DNA of 64,000 nucleotides from Loripinus fragilis (GCA_964019695.1 OZ026518.1:74889912-74953911), one strand, 5' to 3'. Shown: positions 20,981 to 33,784, counted from the first letter of the stretch. Translations and numbers: made by a program. Notes: a model not told the origin generated them from the letters alone.

Positions 20981-22283
20981 TGCAGATCAATATGCATAAT
21001 TTGAACCTCTGACTTCCAGTAGATAAAGTGGTGGTGCTATACCAATAATTATTAAGTTAAGTTTGTCAAAATTAAGGTAATTTAGCTAGAATTGCCTCCC
21101 TTGATAGTACAGCAATATTTCATGAAACAGACAAATAAGTGATAACAATGATTTGTTTTGTTTTTTCCAGAGAAAAATGGATTGTGAAGAGTAGATCATG
21201 GTCTTCATTTGAAAAAATGCTATAGTGCAGCCCCACAAAATTCCAAATCTCTAGATTTTTTGCAATCTTTTAATATTAGAACAGAAAAAAATCTATACTA
21301 GCTGTATTAGAATTAACAAGTGCACGAGTGCATGATGATCAGGATCCACATTGTTTTTCATCGGAATGATGAATCAACATTGCTAATGAAATTTCACCAA
21401 ATCAGAAATTTACATAGTGTAAATTTAGTGTGCACTTTTAGGAGAATGTGCTAATAGCTTTTGGAATAGGAAGGATCATAATTTTTTGAAAAATAAATAA
21501 TTGTTGACGATTTTAATCCTGCCATCCAAGATACAAGTCAAAATTCGTGCAAATATTGGAAACTAAGTGATTCAAATTACTTTAATCACTACAAATATGT
21601 GTAATTATTATGCTGTGCAACAAGAACAACAAATATATAGTGTTCAGAGCTACAGATGAGCTAAAGTTTGGGCACTCTTGAAAGTTGAAAATGATCCCTT
21701 TTAACCTATTTCAATCAAAAAGCCAAAACTGCAGTTTAGCCCATTCTGTAAGCACAGGGCTAATTCAAATGTATACCTTCATTGGGTAATGCAGTATACG
21801 TTTTTATAAAGCAAAGAAAAATAAAAGAAAAATGCCCATTTTATCTGTAGCCCTGATATTTTACCTATAGCCTGCTGCTGACTACCATATTTATCAAACT
21901 TTAAGATATCTAAATTCCCTTCATAAAGATTACCCAAAACCTATCTCCATCTTGTGCAACACAGTTGAATTAAGCAGGCCATAATTTTCATACATGGGGT
22001 AATATTTAAAGAGCAAATACATCTTATGGGCAAATAAATATGGTAGTTAACATAGGATGGGCAAATAAATATGGTAGTTAACAAACAATTTTTTTTAAAA
22101 AGAATAAAAAAAGTTTATATTTTCCTTAATTAGGAATAGTAACCTTTGCCATGATGGATATTTATATGTTCTAAATCCGCATGATCCCCTACCACATAAA
22201 TTTCTAACCAATTAACTAGTTGAAATCCAATTACTAGCATGTTTTTACAGAGTGCAAAGCAGTAGAGATGATGATCACCTGGC
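20981..22283. other. AT-rich intronic stretch; 31-bp tandem duplication at 22026-22087
   Basis: No gene signal. ATGGGCAAATAAATATGGTA (with the following GTTAACATAGG) is present twice with a period of 31 bases at 22026 and 22057. Nothing else stands out. Confidence 0.4.
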
Positions 22284-22437
22284 CTCGAGGTAAACTTATA
22301 AAACTTAATTTGAGTACAGTCTCAGACTCATATTAAAGCGCAATGATTGGCTGCTTGCGGACACATGTCCGCAAGCAGCCAATCATTGCGCTTTATTTTT
22401 GAGTCTGAGAATGAACTCGAGTTTTATAACCTCGAGG
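22284..22437. mobile_element. Foldback element with 29-bp perfect hairpin
   Basis: 22335-22363 and 22366-22394 are exact complements separated by CA: arms of AAAGCGCAATGATTGGCTGC then TTGCGGACA. Outside them, TCTCAGACTC/GAGTCTGAGA and CTCGAGGTAAACTTATAAAAC/GTTTTATAACCTCGAG continue the pairing. A clean, probably recent MITE hairpin. Confidence 0.75.
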
Positions 22438-22790
22438 CCTGGCTTCTAAGCTCTATATCTGCACTGCTACAGAATATATCTGGGTTTAGCATGGTAAGGG
22501 TTAATACTGCTATGAGTGCAGCATAAAAAAATTGTATGGGTATCCAGGAATTTAAATTAATTATTATAATCAGCATATATTTAGGCTCTTATTAAATCCC
22601 CCTCCCCCACTTTAACAACACTGCAGCAGGCTATAGGAAAAAACAAAGTTAATGTAAAAACAATTGAAACTGAAAATAAAACAAATTGTTAGTAACATTC
22701 AAAGAACAAGTAAGCATAAACAAATGATAATCACAAACAATAATGTGGGTCTCGTTGTGAGAAAACATGTTTTCCATGTTCACACAAATG

Positions 22791-22930
22791 TAAAATTGTT
22801 AATTTTCCCTTATCTATCTGTTTAAACATATATTTTGGGTGCTCAAAAGAAGCCTCTCATGGTGAGGATTCTTTAGAGTACCCACATCATATGTTTTGGT
22901 TGAGAGATAAGAAAAATAATTTTAAGTTGC
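22791..22930. mobile_element. GTACTCAAAAGAAC MITE, copy 4 (inverse orientation)
   Basis: TTATCTATCTGTTTAAACAT, GGGTGCTCAAAAGAAG, then TACCCACATCATATGTTTTG and GAGAGATAAGAAAAATAATT. Confidence 0.65.
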
Positions 22931-22939
22931 ACGCCTGTA

Positions 22940-23798
22940 CTAGGCTACCAAGACTAGCTAGAACCCTGAAGTTTTGGGTACAGCAAGTTTAGCTATCATA
23001 CTTTCATATAGTAATAACAAGACTGTGTGGATGCACAGGCTGGTCTGCTTCTTTCAATCAAGTTTTCTTGCAACGAGGCCCATGTGAACAGTTTTAAGAT
23101 CCGTTGATTAAATTTATACAGGTTCTAAAGATGATTTGTTTGTTTGTGCACTAACAGCTAGGATGGACTGACAAATAGATGGACAGTTCAATAACTATAC
23201 ATTGTATGCACCAAAAGCCAACTTTGGGAGAATAAAAATTTGGAAAATGATTTGCCGCACCAACTGGTTTTAAATATGTTTATGGCTATCATTTTGCTTA
23301 TTTATTCACTTGCAGCTGTATGCATCTTATTAGCCTCTCAACATTGCATCTGAATGTATTTTATTTTGATTTTGAACAAGTTTCTGTGAATGGTTGTGTT
23401 TGAGATTACTGGATTTACCCGACCTTTTCAGAGGGATATGCCAGAGCAAATAGTACAAACCCAGATCAGAATGATAGTGCTCTTAAAGCCAGAAGGAAAA
23501 CACTTAAATCAGGTCAACAAAAACACCATTTGCAAATCCTACACTACTACTCTTAACATTCCTCGTCAGATTGCAAAATGGACTTGTTTGAATTTTAAGA
23601 TATGAATTGCGAGATTTGATGTCCACATATTTACTGATCAGGCAATGATATGTAAATTTACAAATTAATGATTCCTTCACAGGATATTCTGACCTTCAAG
23701 GTCTTATGCCGTCAAACAGTTTTGTAGCTTATTCTTAAGAGTGTCAGTTAGATGAATTCCTTTCCAATTTATAATCGCCAGCTTTCAAAGCAGAGGTT
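22940..23798. other. Intronic stretch, no recognised gene
   Basis: A short frame near 23390-23600 and a second near 23744-23989 are open by chance as far as I can tell. ACTTTCATATAGTAATAACA and GCACAGGCTGGTCTG near 23000-23045 resemble parts of the AACAACAAAGGC foldback family. Confidence 0.35.
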
Positions 23799-23883
23799 GT
23801 GAGGAACCGCTTTCGACAGAAAATCAATGAGCCAATACCAGACAGAATAATTTTAGCCACGACGCGAGAAAAAATGACTGTTG

Positions 23884-23970
23884 CGTGCGAACAACAAAGG
23901 CGAAGACCAGCCTGCACGAAGTGCAGTCTGGTCAGTGCCTTTGTTATTCGCTTTCTGGAAAGTATGAAGC
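23884..23970. mobile_element. AACAACAAAGGC foldback MITE
   Basis: GCGAACAACAAAGGCGAAGACCAG-like left arm (see 23886-23909) faces CTGGTCAGTGCCTTTGTTATTCGC-like right arm (23927-23951) across a TGCACGAAGTGCA centre. GAAAGTATGA follows, as at 43861. Confidence 0.65.
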
Positions 23971-24095
23971 TTAACTTGCTACACACCAAGTTTCAATATT
24001 CACGCCATACTCCGCAGCAAAGCAGATTGTGTCGAGTCTTACTTGCAAAACTGCATGAAGCTAAAGGCCAAGAATAGCCAGAGTGAGAAAGGAGC

Positions 24096-24342
24096 AGGGG
24101 ACAAAAATTCCATTTGTCCCCTTAGTTAAGAGTAAAATCTAAAAAAGACGAGTAATTCTTCCCAAAGCACTCGTCCTGTAGGACAAGTGCTTAGGAAGAA
24201 TTACTTGTGTATTACTCCCTTACGTTCTTTATTACATTGTACATACACTTTTTAATGTCAAGTGCATGTGTTTGGAGGAGGAGTGAAAATTTTAAGTCGC
24301 TCGTCCTGCAGGACAAGTGCAATATTGAAATATTATTGTCCT
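24096..24342. mobile_element. GTCCTGCAGGAC MITE, copy 1
   Basis: AGGGGACAAAAAT at the left faces ATTATTGTCCTCT at the right. The interior has CACTCGTCCTGTAGGACAAG and CTCGTCCTGCAGGACAAGTG palindromes and GTGCATGTGTTTGGAGG. A copy in the opposite orientation adjoins the ELAV exon at 27781. Confidence 0.65.
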
Positions 24343-24344
24343 CT

Positions 24345-25150
24345 GAGCAGTTCTATAGGTACCTATGGCTTTTATCTCTATTTTTCTTTAAATTCTGATC
24401 AATTCTGTAAACTCCTAAGGCCCTGAATCTGACTGGTGCTGATGGAGAGTTGGGGGTGGGGGGGCCTGGTTATATTGCTTGTGCCCATTTGTGTTCGACT
24501 AGAATTTTTCAAAAATCAAAATATAATGTAAATGTGAATTTTTTTAGATTCTCTCCTGCTCTTAGATTGATCATTTAACAAGGAAATTTATAGGAAGGTG
24601 ACAAAAGTCCCTTGTCCTCAAAATAATGTTTTGTTTCTTTTGTTGCTTTGCAGCCTCAGGGAAAACACTGTAGTGGGTGAGGTTGCAATCAATGTTGAGG
24701 GAATCTTCGCTTTGTGTATTTCTTTTTATGTGATGAGGCAAATTTCAAGAAAGATCATGGGAATTGTAGGGGAATGTAATCATACTGTAGCGGATCAAGA
24801 AATATGAATATTTTTCTCTTCTTGTAAATGTGATCAATGATTGCTTCTGACAAAATATACCATTAATACAATTCATTGGAGAGCTGATGGAAATTGTTTT
24901 TATAGATTAAATAAAAGAAATGTAGATCAAATGAGAGAGGATTATATCACCATTAGATTTATAGCTATCTGCTTTCCCCCACAGTATTTGATAATTTGCT
25001 TTCATCTTTTTTTACTGAGAGATATTAGGGCAGAGCTGGAACAATACAAGGAATAAACTTTCAAGGGAAGCAATTACTATCTCGGGACATTGTTGCCTCC
25101 CATTCAAAAGAGAAAAGTCAATGAAAAGTATAAGCCCAAGCCTCCACTAT
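24345..25150. other. Intronic stretch with a weak OTU-like peptide
   Basis: At 24883-24909 the plus strand can be read as WRADGNCFY-R, similar to the D-G-N-C-x-Y/F-R catalytic-cysteine motif of OTU proteases. The rest of the open frame (to about 25056) does not continue as an OTU domain, there is no good start, and the block ends at a stop. Probably chance or a decayed transposon ORF. Confidence 0.2.
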
Positions 25151-25151
25151 A

Positions 25152-25290
25152 AGAGTGTGTTTTTATCTTATTTCTTAAACAAAACACTATAACATGTTGT
25201 GGGAACTCAAAAGAACTGTCTCAAGGAGACTGGTTTTTTTAGCACCCAAAACATATATTCAAACTGTTGGGTAAGAAAATAATTGCAATC
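25152..25290. mobile_element. GTACTCAAAAGAAC MITE, copy 5
   Basis: AGAGTGTGTTTTTATCTTAT, AACTCAAAAGAACTGTCTC, then AGCACCCAAAACATATATTC and GGGTAAGAAAATAATTGCAA. Confidence 0.65.
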
Positions 25291-25639
25291 TTATGCAACA
25301 AAAGTTTTCTAATCTAGACCCATGACACAGAATCAAGTCTGCTCCAAATCTTAAACATTAATCCGAGACAAAATGTGGATTGTTGATGGAATATTTGATT
25401 CACTGTACAGCTAAGTTCTTTGAGATAAAAAGCTATGATATTCCTGTTCTCAAGTCAATCATAAGCAAGTTAAATCATGCATATAGAGGACTGAAGGAAA
25501 CACCTTAGGATCAATACGTCACCACAGCTTGATTAAAGAATATGTGGGCGACAGCTGGACACTTAATTTCCATCATCCTTGTTCATGTTGAGACCTTGTT
25601 ACTCAGATGCAATCAGAAGCCCAGATAGACAAAAAAATT

Positions 25640-25950
25640 AGAGTAAAATTTTGTTTGTGTTGTTGCTTTACGTCCCAAGTCAACAGCTACGGTCATAGCG
25701 GGACACGTCAGTTCACCTAACAACACTTTTTCTGCGCAACCAGTACTTCGTGCACATACTTTCGCTTGTAACTGACAACAACCCATCTTGAATGATTCAG
25801 TGGAAGAGAAGAGAATGACCGTACAAATTATTTCATGATCAATTTCCATGAAAGTATGGGACCCGGCTGGGATCAAACTCTCGACCCCTGGTTCCGCAGT
25901 CAGACTCGCGTCCGTTGCCAGACAAATTACTGACTGTGCTACGCGGCCCA
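25640..25950 (-). mobile_element. tRNA-like SINE (family 3), longer copy
   Basis: The tRNA-like end (25825-25950) matches 39-165. On the minus strand an A-box-like GTAGCACAGTCAG and a B-box-like AGTTTGATCCC are present. The body continues through CGTCCCAAGTCAACAG at 25672, a phrase that recurs near 27070 (TTTACGTCCCAGTCAACA). Confidence 0.5.
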
Positions 25951-25958
25951 GTTTAGCG

Positions 25959-26055
25959 TAAAATTGTGACTATTTTCTTATCCATCAGTTTTAACATTTA
26001 TTCTGGGTACCCACAACATATGTTTTGGTTAAGAAATAAGAAAATTATTTTTTAT
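25959..26055. mobile_element. GTACTCAAAAGAAC MITE, copy 6, centre deleted
   Basis: TTCTTATCCATCAGTTTTAA and CACAACATATGTTTTGGTTA flank a missing centre, and AAATAAGAAAATTA closes it. Confidence 0.6.
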
Positions 26056-26316
26056 TATGCCTGAAATTTTGAGACTCAAATGATTAAGGGCTGCAATATT
26101 TTAAGGTAACAGGCTGGATTTCTTTACTTTGGATGAGGTTCAGAGAAGCATAATGGCGGACTGACCAGAGCTTTTGGCAATTAAACAAAATTTCGTCTTT
26201 CAAATCTATAAAATTTGTTAGTCTAAGCATCAGATTGAATTTTCCATGCAGTTGAGCATTTTAAAATAGAAAATAGACCAGGACATGGGATTTTGGTACT
26301 TACTTGCTATTGCATA

Positions 26317-26491
26317 CAGTAAAACCTGTCTTGCACGGCCTCTCAAAAAGACCAAAAAAGTGTTTTTTTTAAGGCAGATTATCAATGGGAGCATTCTGCA
26401 ATACTTTCAGCCTTCATTAAGCTTTCATTTGTCATTAAGATCTTGGTTTTGTCTATTTTTGAGTGGCCGCTTAAAACAGGTTTTACTACTG
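26317..26491. mobile_element. Tc1/mariner-type MITE, CAGTAAAACCTGTCTT termini
   Basis: TA-CAGTAAAACCTGTCTTG at the left and AAAACAGGTTTTACTACTG-TA at the right form TIRs flanked by TA, the Tc1/mariner target. CGGCCTCTC and GAGTGGCCG extend the pairing. There is no transposase in 175 bp. Confidence 0.65.
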
Positions 26492-26579
26492 TATGTCCAA
26501 AAGACTCGTTAAAACATCCATGCCGATGTATTCAGCGGGGCTAGAAGTCTATATTTTGCTCAGTCTGCATTGTTCATAC

Positions 26580-26755
26580 GCAGTGATTTTATTTGGGACT
26601 TTAAGAAGCTTCCTTTTCCTTCATATTTGGAATAATATTTTAATAAAATTGGGAAAATAAGTACTAATATACATGAAAATTGGGAAAATAAAGGCCATTT
26701 TTGGATTGGGAATGACTCCCATATAAGGCCTTAAAATGGCTATACGTCACTATAT
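26580..26755. repeat. Dispersed repeat also at 58.3 kb
   Basis: Runs of AAATTGGGAAAATAA and GGATTGGGAATGACT are shared almost base for base with 58282-58447. A diverged inverse piece is at 32865-32960. Confidence 0.7.
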
Positions 26756-28013
<1,258 letters not shown>

Positions 28014-28036
28014 TTTTTCAAACACTAATTTTGAGC

Positions 28037-28100
28037 ATAAAATTGTTTTTTTTTAATATATCTTATCCATCAGTTTAAACATTGGTTTTGGGTGTTCAAA
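28037..28100. mobile_element. Half of a GTACTCAAAAGAAC MITE, copy 7
   Basis: Runs TTATCCATCAGTTTAAACAT, GGTTTTGGGTGTTCAAAAG and stops exactly where the duplicated exon fragment begins at 28101. The other half is missing. Confidence 0.65.
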
Positions 28101-28165
28101 AGTAGAACTGAGTGATCCATAGGAGTCAGCTCCAGGGGCTGTGTTATCTGAAACAACAAGAATAA
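28101..28165 (-). pseudogene. Duplicated ELAV exon start and decoy 3' splice site
   Basis: An exact copy of 27706-27770, 395 bp upstream of the real exon in transcript direction. It carries the complete TTGTTTCAG acceptor with 18 intronic bases and the first 47 exon bases, so it could act as a competing 3' splice site. Splicing there would add the same first 15 codons and then run into intron with no nearby consensus donor that I could confirm. Confidence 0.9.
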
Positions 28166-28238
28166 TGAAGGGTAAATGGTCTAAAACTTCAAACACTAAT
28201 TCCCTACCAAAAAGGCCTATAGACAAACAATGCAGACC

Positions 28239-28574
28239 CTTTCTTTCTTTCTCTATATACTGCCTGGCGCTCGGTTTCGAGCATTATCGGCAGGTGTACA
28301 TTGTACACTCCGGGTTGCAGGATGAAAGCCTACAAGTAACCATATCGAAATTACCGTAGGGTTCTTTAACCTGCCCAGGGGGTGACTTTCCCTGCACAGG
28401 GGACATCCAGTTAACGTCCCGATCCGAAGGACGATGCACTTATCTAGCGTCATCCCTGCAAATGACACTAGAGAAAGCGTGTTCGGACACCGAAATTTTT
28501 CTCGCCGCGAGCGGGAATCGAACCTGGGACCTCTAGCACCAGAGGCAAGTGCCTAACCACTGAGCTACCACGCT
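28239..28574 (-). mobile_element. tRNA-derived SINE (family 1), copy B
   Basis: Full-length relative of 3612-3953. On the minus strand the head reads GCGTGGTAGCTCAGTGG (A box) through AGAGGTCCCAGGTTCGATTC (B box). The body includes TGTACACTCCGGGTTGCAGG. Its CpG positions are better preserved than in copy A, suggesting it is younger. Confidence 0.8.
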
Positions 28575-30375
28575 TTTCAAGAAGAAACAGTCTGATCAGG
28601 GTCTTCCTGTTTGTAATTGTGACTGAGAACAGAGAGAGAATTTCACAACATTTAGTTTGGAAAGTATTATGTAGATGACAAGTCATAGATAAAGCTCACT
28701 ACAGGGAGAGGGACCACCAGCTCCACTCTATACAAATTCCCCTGGGGTGGTATGGTGAAATAGAACAAAGGTTCAAACACATTACCCTTGCTATAATCAC
28801 TGCACATCCGGTTGAAATTGTGCATTCAACTGTCTTTTACAACATTCTTTTGGTATGACTTGACTCAGACTAAAGATGATTTAGGAATCTAATGACTACA
28901 CATGATTATGGGATATATTTACGAAGTCAGGGTCATTTTCTACAGTAACTGAGCCACTAATTTAATGCTACAAAGAGAATATCATTGCCAAACTCTCAGC
29001 ATGCAGTTCATCTTCTGAAAATCTACCATGATCCATATTTTCAAACACCACAAATCTCTCTTGAGTTAGCGGTTACCCTGGTTACCCTTCTTCTGTTGAA
29101 GACCAATCAGAATGATCACTGCCGATTCAGTAGTATAAATATTACCTATTATTGTAGTACAGTGCAGTCCATTTACAGTGATTTTATTTTGCCTATTTTA
29201 CAGCCGAGGCCTTAGACTTATAAAGTCTGATGAGATATGATTTTAATCATATAGATGTTTTTTTTATAGTATTAATATTGATGTTTTTAACTAAATCTAT
29301 CCTTCCTCTCAAATACTAATTTTTCTTCTTCTGCTATCTCATCAGACTTATGGACTCCACCATTGCTTATGTAAGAAATCTGTTTATGCCCCATTTTGTT
29401 AACGGTACAATAAATTGCTACTAATAGCAGGAAGCCAACTAGTGACCACAAGACAAGATTAATGACCCCAGTAAAAGTTTCCTCCCGACTTCAGAAAGGT
29501 GAATGATACAATATTGATTGTGAGACTTCCACTTCACTTTACATGTTTAGGTTTTTAACTTTTAGTATGCTGAACCTGGATATACATGACAGTGTCCTGA
29601 TTTGAAAACAGTGTAGATTTAGATCATTCTGTTTTCCATTGTACTAGTAAATTTCTACTGAAAAAAGTTATAATGTGAGTTAATTGGAAAATACTTGGCA
29701 TGGTTTTGGTTACTCCATTTTACTATGGATAATTTTACAAGTTTTTTTTGTCGTCTGCTGCTATTTTTCAGAAATTAGCATTAAAATTTCAAACATTTTC
29801 GATCAAGATCAGATGGAACATTTTGTATAACCTGATGTTTGCAAATGTTATCAACATATGTCAAAATTTGCAAATTTAGAAAAGCGAGTTTAATGCTTCA
29901 CTCAATTTTCCATTTTGAGGTTGTGGCTGCTCGTGGCATATTTCATTGCCTGCTGTAATACTGCGGACAACCTTTTCAAAGAGTTTGAACTGAAGTCAGG
30001 TCCGACAAAATTTTGGGCTTGATCTGAATCGTTTCAAACTCAAATTTATGCTGATTTGATGATGATGATGATGATGCTGATGTTGATGCTGATGCTGATG
30101 ATGATGAAAAAAGTCATTTATTGAAATTACAGCAGAATTGACAAAAACATCTGCAACGTATTCAACATGGATAGCTCGTAACGGTCCAGTTTGAAGGATC
30201 TGTAGAACCTTATTAAATCTGCTAACATTAAACTTTAATTTAGACTTTTCATTTTGAATGTTGGTACATGTAACACTTCTCAGATTGGTGAATTATTTCA
30301 TACATATGGGATTTTCCATTCCACACTTAGGGGTTTGGCCTAAGTTATGTGTTTTGTCCCTGAAGATTGTTTATC
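28575..30375. other. Intronic stretch with a foldback and a GAT/GCT microsatellite
   Basis: 29210-29236 (GACTTATAAAGTCTGATGAG) faces 29336-29355 (CTCATCAGACTTATGGACTC), a foldback of about 150 bp. 30056-30108 is a GAT-dominated trinucleotide repeat with GCT variants. 29960-30010 holds a diverged piece of the GTTTGGACCCAGATCAGG repeat. No exon is seen. Confidence 0.45.
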
Positions 30376-30379
30376 TTAA

Positions 30380-30919
30380 GGCCCTGTCACACCATAACGT
30401 TTTAGCCAACGTATGCTGACATATGAAAAATATATCCAGTACGCTGACATACGCTGAAATCGAATGAAAAAAGTCCGAGAAAGACTTTCTCTAAACTTAT
30501 ACAAAACGTATGATAAACGAACATAGAACGTGTGTCTAACTTATGATTTTGGGTGATAACGTATACCAACGTACTGTAGCTGTTTAAAATTGATCTCTAA
30601 CATATTCAGTGTACACCAATGTACTTGTTGAATTTCTCATACATCTGCATACGTTGGTGCTAACATGCCTTAACGTATGCATAATGTACCTGTTGCGTTT
30701 ATCTAACTTCTGTCATATAGACGCAACACGTCCGCATACGCTGAAAATTTCTATGGATGCACAACGTTTTGAACCTCTTCGCTGTATGGCAATGTACTAT
30801 AGCGTGTTCGTACCGTGTGTAAAACTTATCTCTAACTTATTCAGCGTACACTAAAATACTAGCTGACTTTCACATACGTGCCCATACGTTGGTGCTATAC
30901 ATCGTAGTGCGACAGGGTC
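30380..30919. mobile_element. TTAA-flanked TIR element with ~12-bp ACGTATG repeats
   Basis: TTAA-GGCCCTGTCACACCA at the left and the inverse GCGACAGGGTC-TTAA at the right. The interior repeats ACGTATGCTGACATATG-like units in both orientations (AACGTATACCAACGTAC, CATACGTTGGTGCTAAC) at roughly 12-base spacing. The termini resemble those of the 12.9 kb element (GCCCCRTTCTCACTG), and both use a TTAA-like target and short interior repeats. TTAA targets fit Kolobok or piggyBac elements; which one is not decided. Confidence 0.65.
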
Positions 30920-30923
30920 TTAA

Positions 30924-31289
30924 AGCTGCATACTCTGTAACTATGAACATTTTTCGAAAAATTTTATTTTCTTTTTAAATCATTTGTAAAAGTAGAATTA
31001 AGCTATGTTTTCACAATAAAAATGTTCAGTAAAGCTGAAAACTGCATGGAAAGGTGAATTATCTCATCAAATAGGTGTGTTTTTCTCTTGTTGGTAATTA
31101 TTTGCGTCCCTCCAATAATTCTAGACCGTTGACTTTTAACATAAATGCAGTTGTTTTGATAGTGATACCTTGTTAAGATTTACGAAAATGGTAAAATGTT
31201 TACCTGAATTTGAGTATTTTTACTGTGTTCTTGAAAAATAAAAACATTATTTTACAATTAGAAGATCAAAAGTTACAGACTATGCAGCT
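30924..31289. mobile_element. 366-bp TTAA-flanked MITE, copy 1
   Basis: TTAA-AGCTGCATACTCTGTAAC at the left and GTTACAGACTATGCAGCT-TTAA at the right. It shares its left TTAA with the right end of the preceding element, so the two are inserted back to back. Copy 2 (34833-35197) matches throughout, including GAACATTTTTCGAAAAATTT and TTTGCGTCCCTCCAATAA. Confidence 0.75.
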
Positions 31290-31293
31290 TTAA

Positions 31294-33290
31294 AGTAGCA
31301 AATGGTGCAGACCCTTGTGAAATGCATTTGGCATATCATCTGCAATTTTACTGTTTGCCAAAGTACCTGAAATAAAAAGGGTTAATTAACAAGTCTGCCT
31401 GGTTTATTTAGAACCCACCTGATCTGGATCTACACCGTTTAACAGTGATGATATACTGTATTTGAATATTTGCACACTGCATTTCATATTAGTTTTCGGA
31501 GAAAATACGACAAAGAATTCAAGTGAAATATCAAGCCTTTGCTCATAAACCCTTTTCATTCTGCATACAGGTAAAAGCAGCATCCTGAGACTGATATGCA
31601 TCCTTTTATTCCAATTTGGACCGGCTATGCCAAAAAGTACAAAAAGAACTAATCCATAATCATTGCATCAATACATGATGTATGGGATGGATAGTCCATC
31701 TTAATAGTGAAATAGGTTAAGCCTAAAGGATGTGAACAAGTTTGAAACACCATGATCTATTGCAAATGTTTGTGTCCCTTGCAGCGTTAACTGAAGATGT
31801 GAAAACTTATGCGTATTTATATAATACTACATTTCTTCACTGTCTGCCATAAGCTACCCATTTGAGAACACAGCAAAGACTCTGATAAGACTGTGCTCAT
31901 GCCCAAAGGCTTAGAACAATTCAAATAGTGCTTCCGTTTTTATTTTTAAATAAACATAATTTTTAACATATTATTCCTACTTTGTAGTTAGTCTATCGGC
32001 TGGTGCTAAGTCATACAACTCCACTGAAGGCAAATATATGCATTAATAGACTAGCTATGAACATAACCATTCGGCAAAGAAAAAATATAGTTACAATTTT
32101 TTGCTTGTATTATGACAACACTTATTAACAGACTAGTAGCTAGTCTAATGCCCAAACTGAGCCGAGTCTTTGCTTAGCATGAAAATATTTTGCGGTATTA
32201 TTTATAATTTTGATGGAATTTAACCTCAGAACTCATTTTAACCAATTTTCACAGAATACTCATACAGAACTGCTGGTTTGGCTGTGATATAGCTGGCTTA
32301 TCTGTGTACCCACTGGGTAATTTTGCATGTTTTTGTCGTCTGTTTATATTTTCTAACACAGTTTTTTAAGTCAGAAATACCACCAGAGTGTCAAACAGTT
32401 TGGACCGAGATCAGGCCCGACAAATGTCGTGACCTGGTGTGGATTAAATTGCCAAATAGAACTTAATCATCGAGTATTTCTCAAAGTTACTTCTGTTTTG
32501 CCAAAAGTGTGATTGAAATAAATTCAGCCCTTATACAATTTTATGACCCTATCTTGTATCTGGTCAGAGGCCAGCAATAAATCACCTGATGCTAGTGAGA
32601 GAAGTTAATTGCTCTACTAAGCACCATAATGAAGTTATGTCTGTTAAGGAGCTGGAACACATTTGTGAATGCTTTGAAGTCTGTAGTAACCAGAATTCCT
32701 CCAACCAGCTTGGTAGAGTTCATAAGTCGTAGATGTTGAGCTAGCATAAATTAAAATTCTGGACTGGAATACAGCAAAAGATAAGATGTGGAATGGTATT
32801 GGTTGGTATGGATTCATAGGCGTAATAACAACATCTACGACTGATATAAGTCTACCGAGGCCTGTATTTTCCCAATTTTGGAGATTTTTTCCCAACCTGC
32901 GGATTTTATTGGGATTTATTCCCAAATTCAAAAGACACAGGCTGCATCCCAAATAAGGCAATAAAATTACTGCTTTATAACGCTCTGTTTTGGGTGGAGT
33001 CCATAGGATTATGGACCTTGTTATCATGAGTGACCGTGTTATAATAAAGGGACAATTTTACAAAGAAATAATAGAAAAATGGCATTTACCTATCATGATG
33101 AATGGTCATTTTCCTATGATTTCTTAGTAAAAATTCATTTTAAAAAAAATTGGGAGCCAAAACATTACCTTGTTATATCCAAACGAGGTGTGTTATAATA
33201 AAGAGATTGCACTGTATAATTATTAATTATGCTGCAATATTAATGTTGCAATAACAGACACAATAAGGCATTCAGATATTAAACTGTAAG
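31294..33290. other. Intronic stretch, no gene recognised
   Basis: Contains fragments of the GTTTGGACC-AGATCAGG repeat (32389-32420), an inverse piece of the AAATTGGGAAAATAA repeat (32870-32960), and a GTTATAATAAAGGGACAATT segment (33040-33056) that recurs diverged near 38535. A 127-residue minus-strand frame at 32644-33027 covers these repeats and looks accidental. Confidence 0.4.
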
Positions 33291-33292
33291 TA

Positions 33293-33443
33293 CAGTAGAA
33301 CTTCAATGGCTCGAACTCTCTTGGTTGGCTAGATCTATCATCATGGTCCCTAAAGTTTATTTTATGCACAATCCACACTGTAACTACCCTTGGCTAGAAC
33401 TAATTTTCATGGTCCCAAACCTGTTTGAGCCATTGAAGTTAAA
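33293..33443. mobile_element. Tc1/pogo-type MITE, CAGTAGAACTTCAATGGC terminus
   Basis: TA-CAGTAGAACTTCAATGGCTC at the left; the inverse GAGCCATTGAAGTT is at the right, followed by a mutated end. TA flank and CAGT start suggest the Tc1/mariner/pogo group. Confidence 0.5.
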
Positions 33444-33784
33444 GTTTCATGAACCTAGCATACTGATATACCTTTTGAGTTATTGTAGGATACAAATTTA
33501 TCTAGACTGGTCAGCAGCTTCCAAATCTACACGCTGATAAGCCACTGATGGTGTAAAGATATTAAACTGATCAGATAGAAACTGATAGAAACAACTGATA
33601 AGATACAGGGGGCCTGATCTGACATTTGTTTACACACAAAATCCTCATAATCAAGTGATAATTGCTGATCATAAGAGCACAGCCAACAGATACATCAAAT
33701 TAACTGCTTCCATTCACATTTACAGATGTACATATGCCACTCATATCTACATAAAAGTTGATCCCTCCCTAGCTAAGACATGTA

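Noticed and set aside
28498..28574. Possible true tRNA gene on the minus strand
   Set aside because: A and B boxes are good, but the sequence is the head of a longer SINE with a second copy at 3.6 kb, and the acceptor stem does not close convincingly.
32644..33027. 127-codon minus-strand ORF
   Set aside because: It crosses several dispersed repeats, has no recognisable domain and no splice support.
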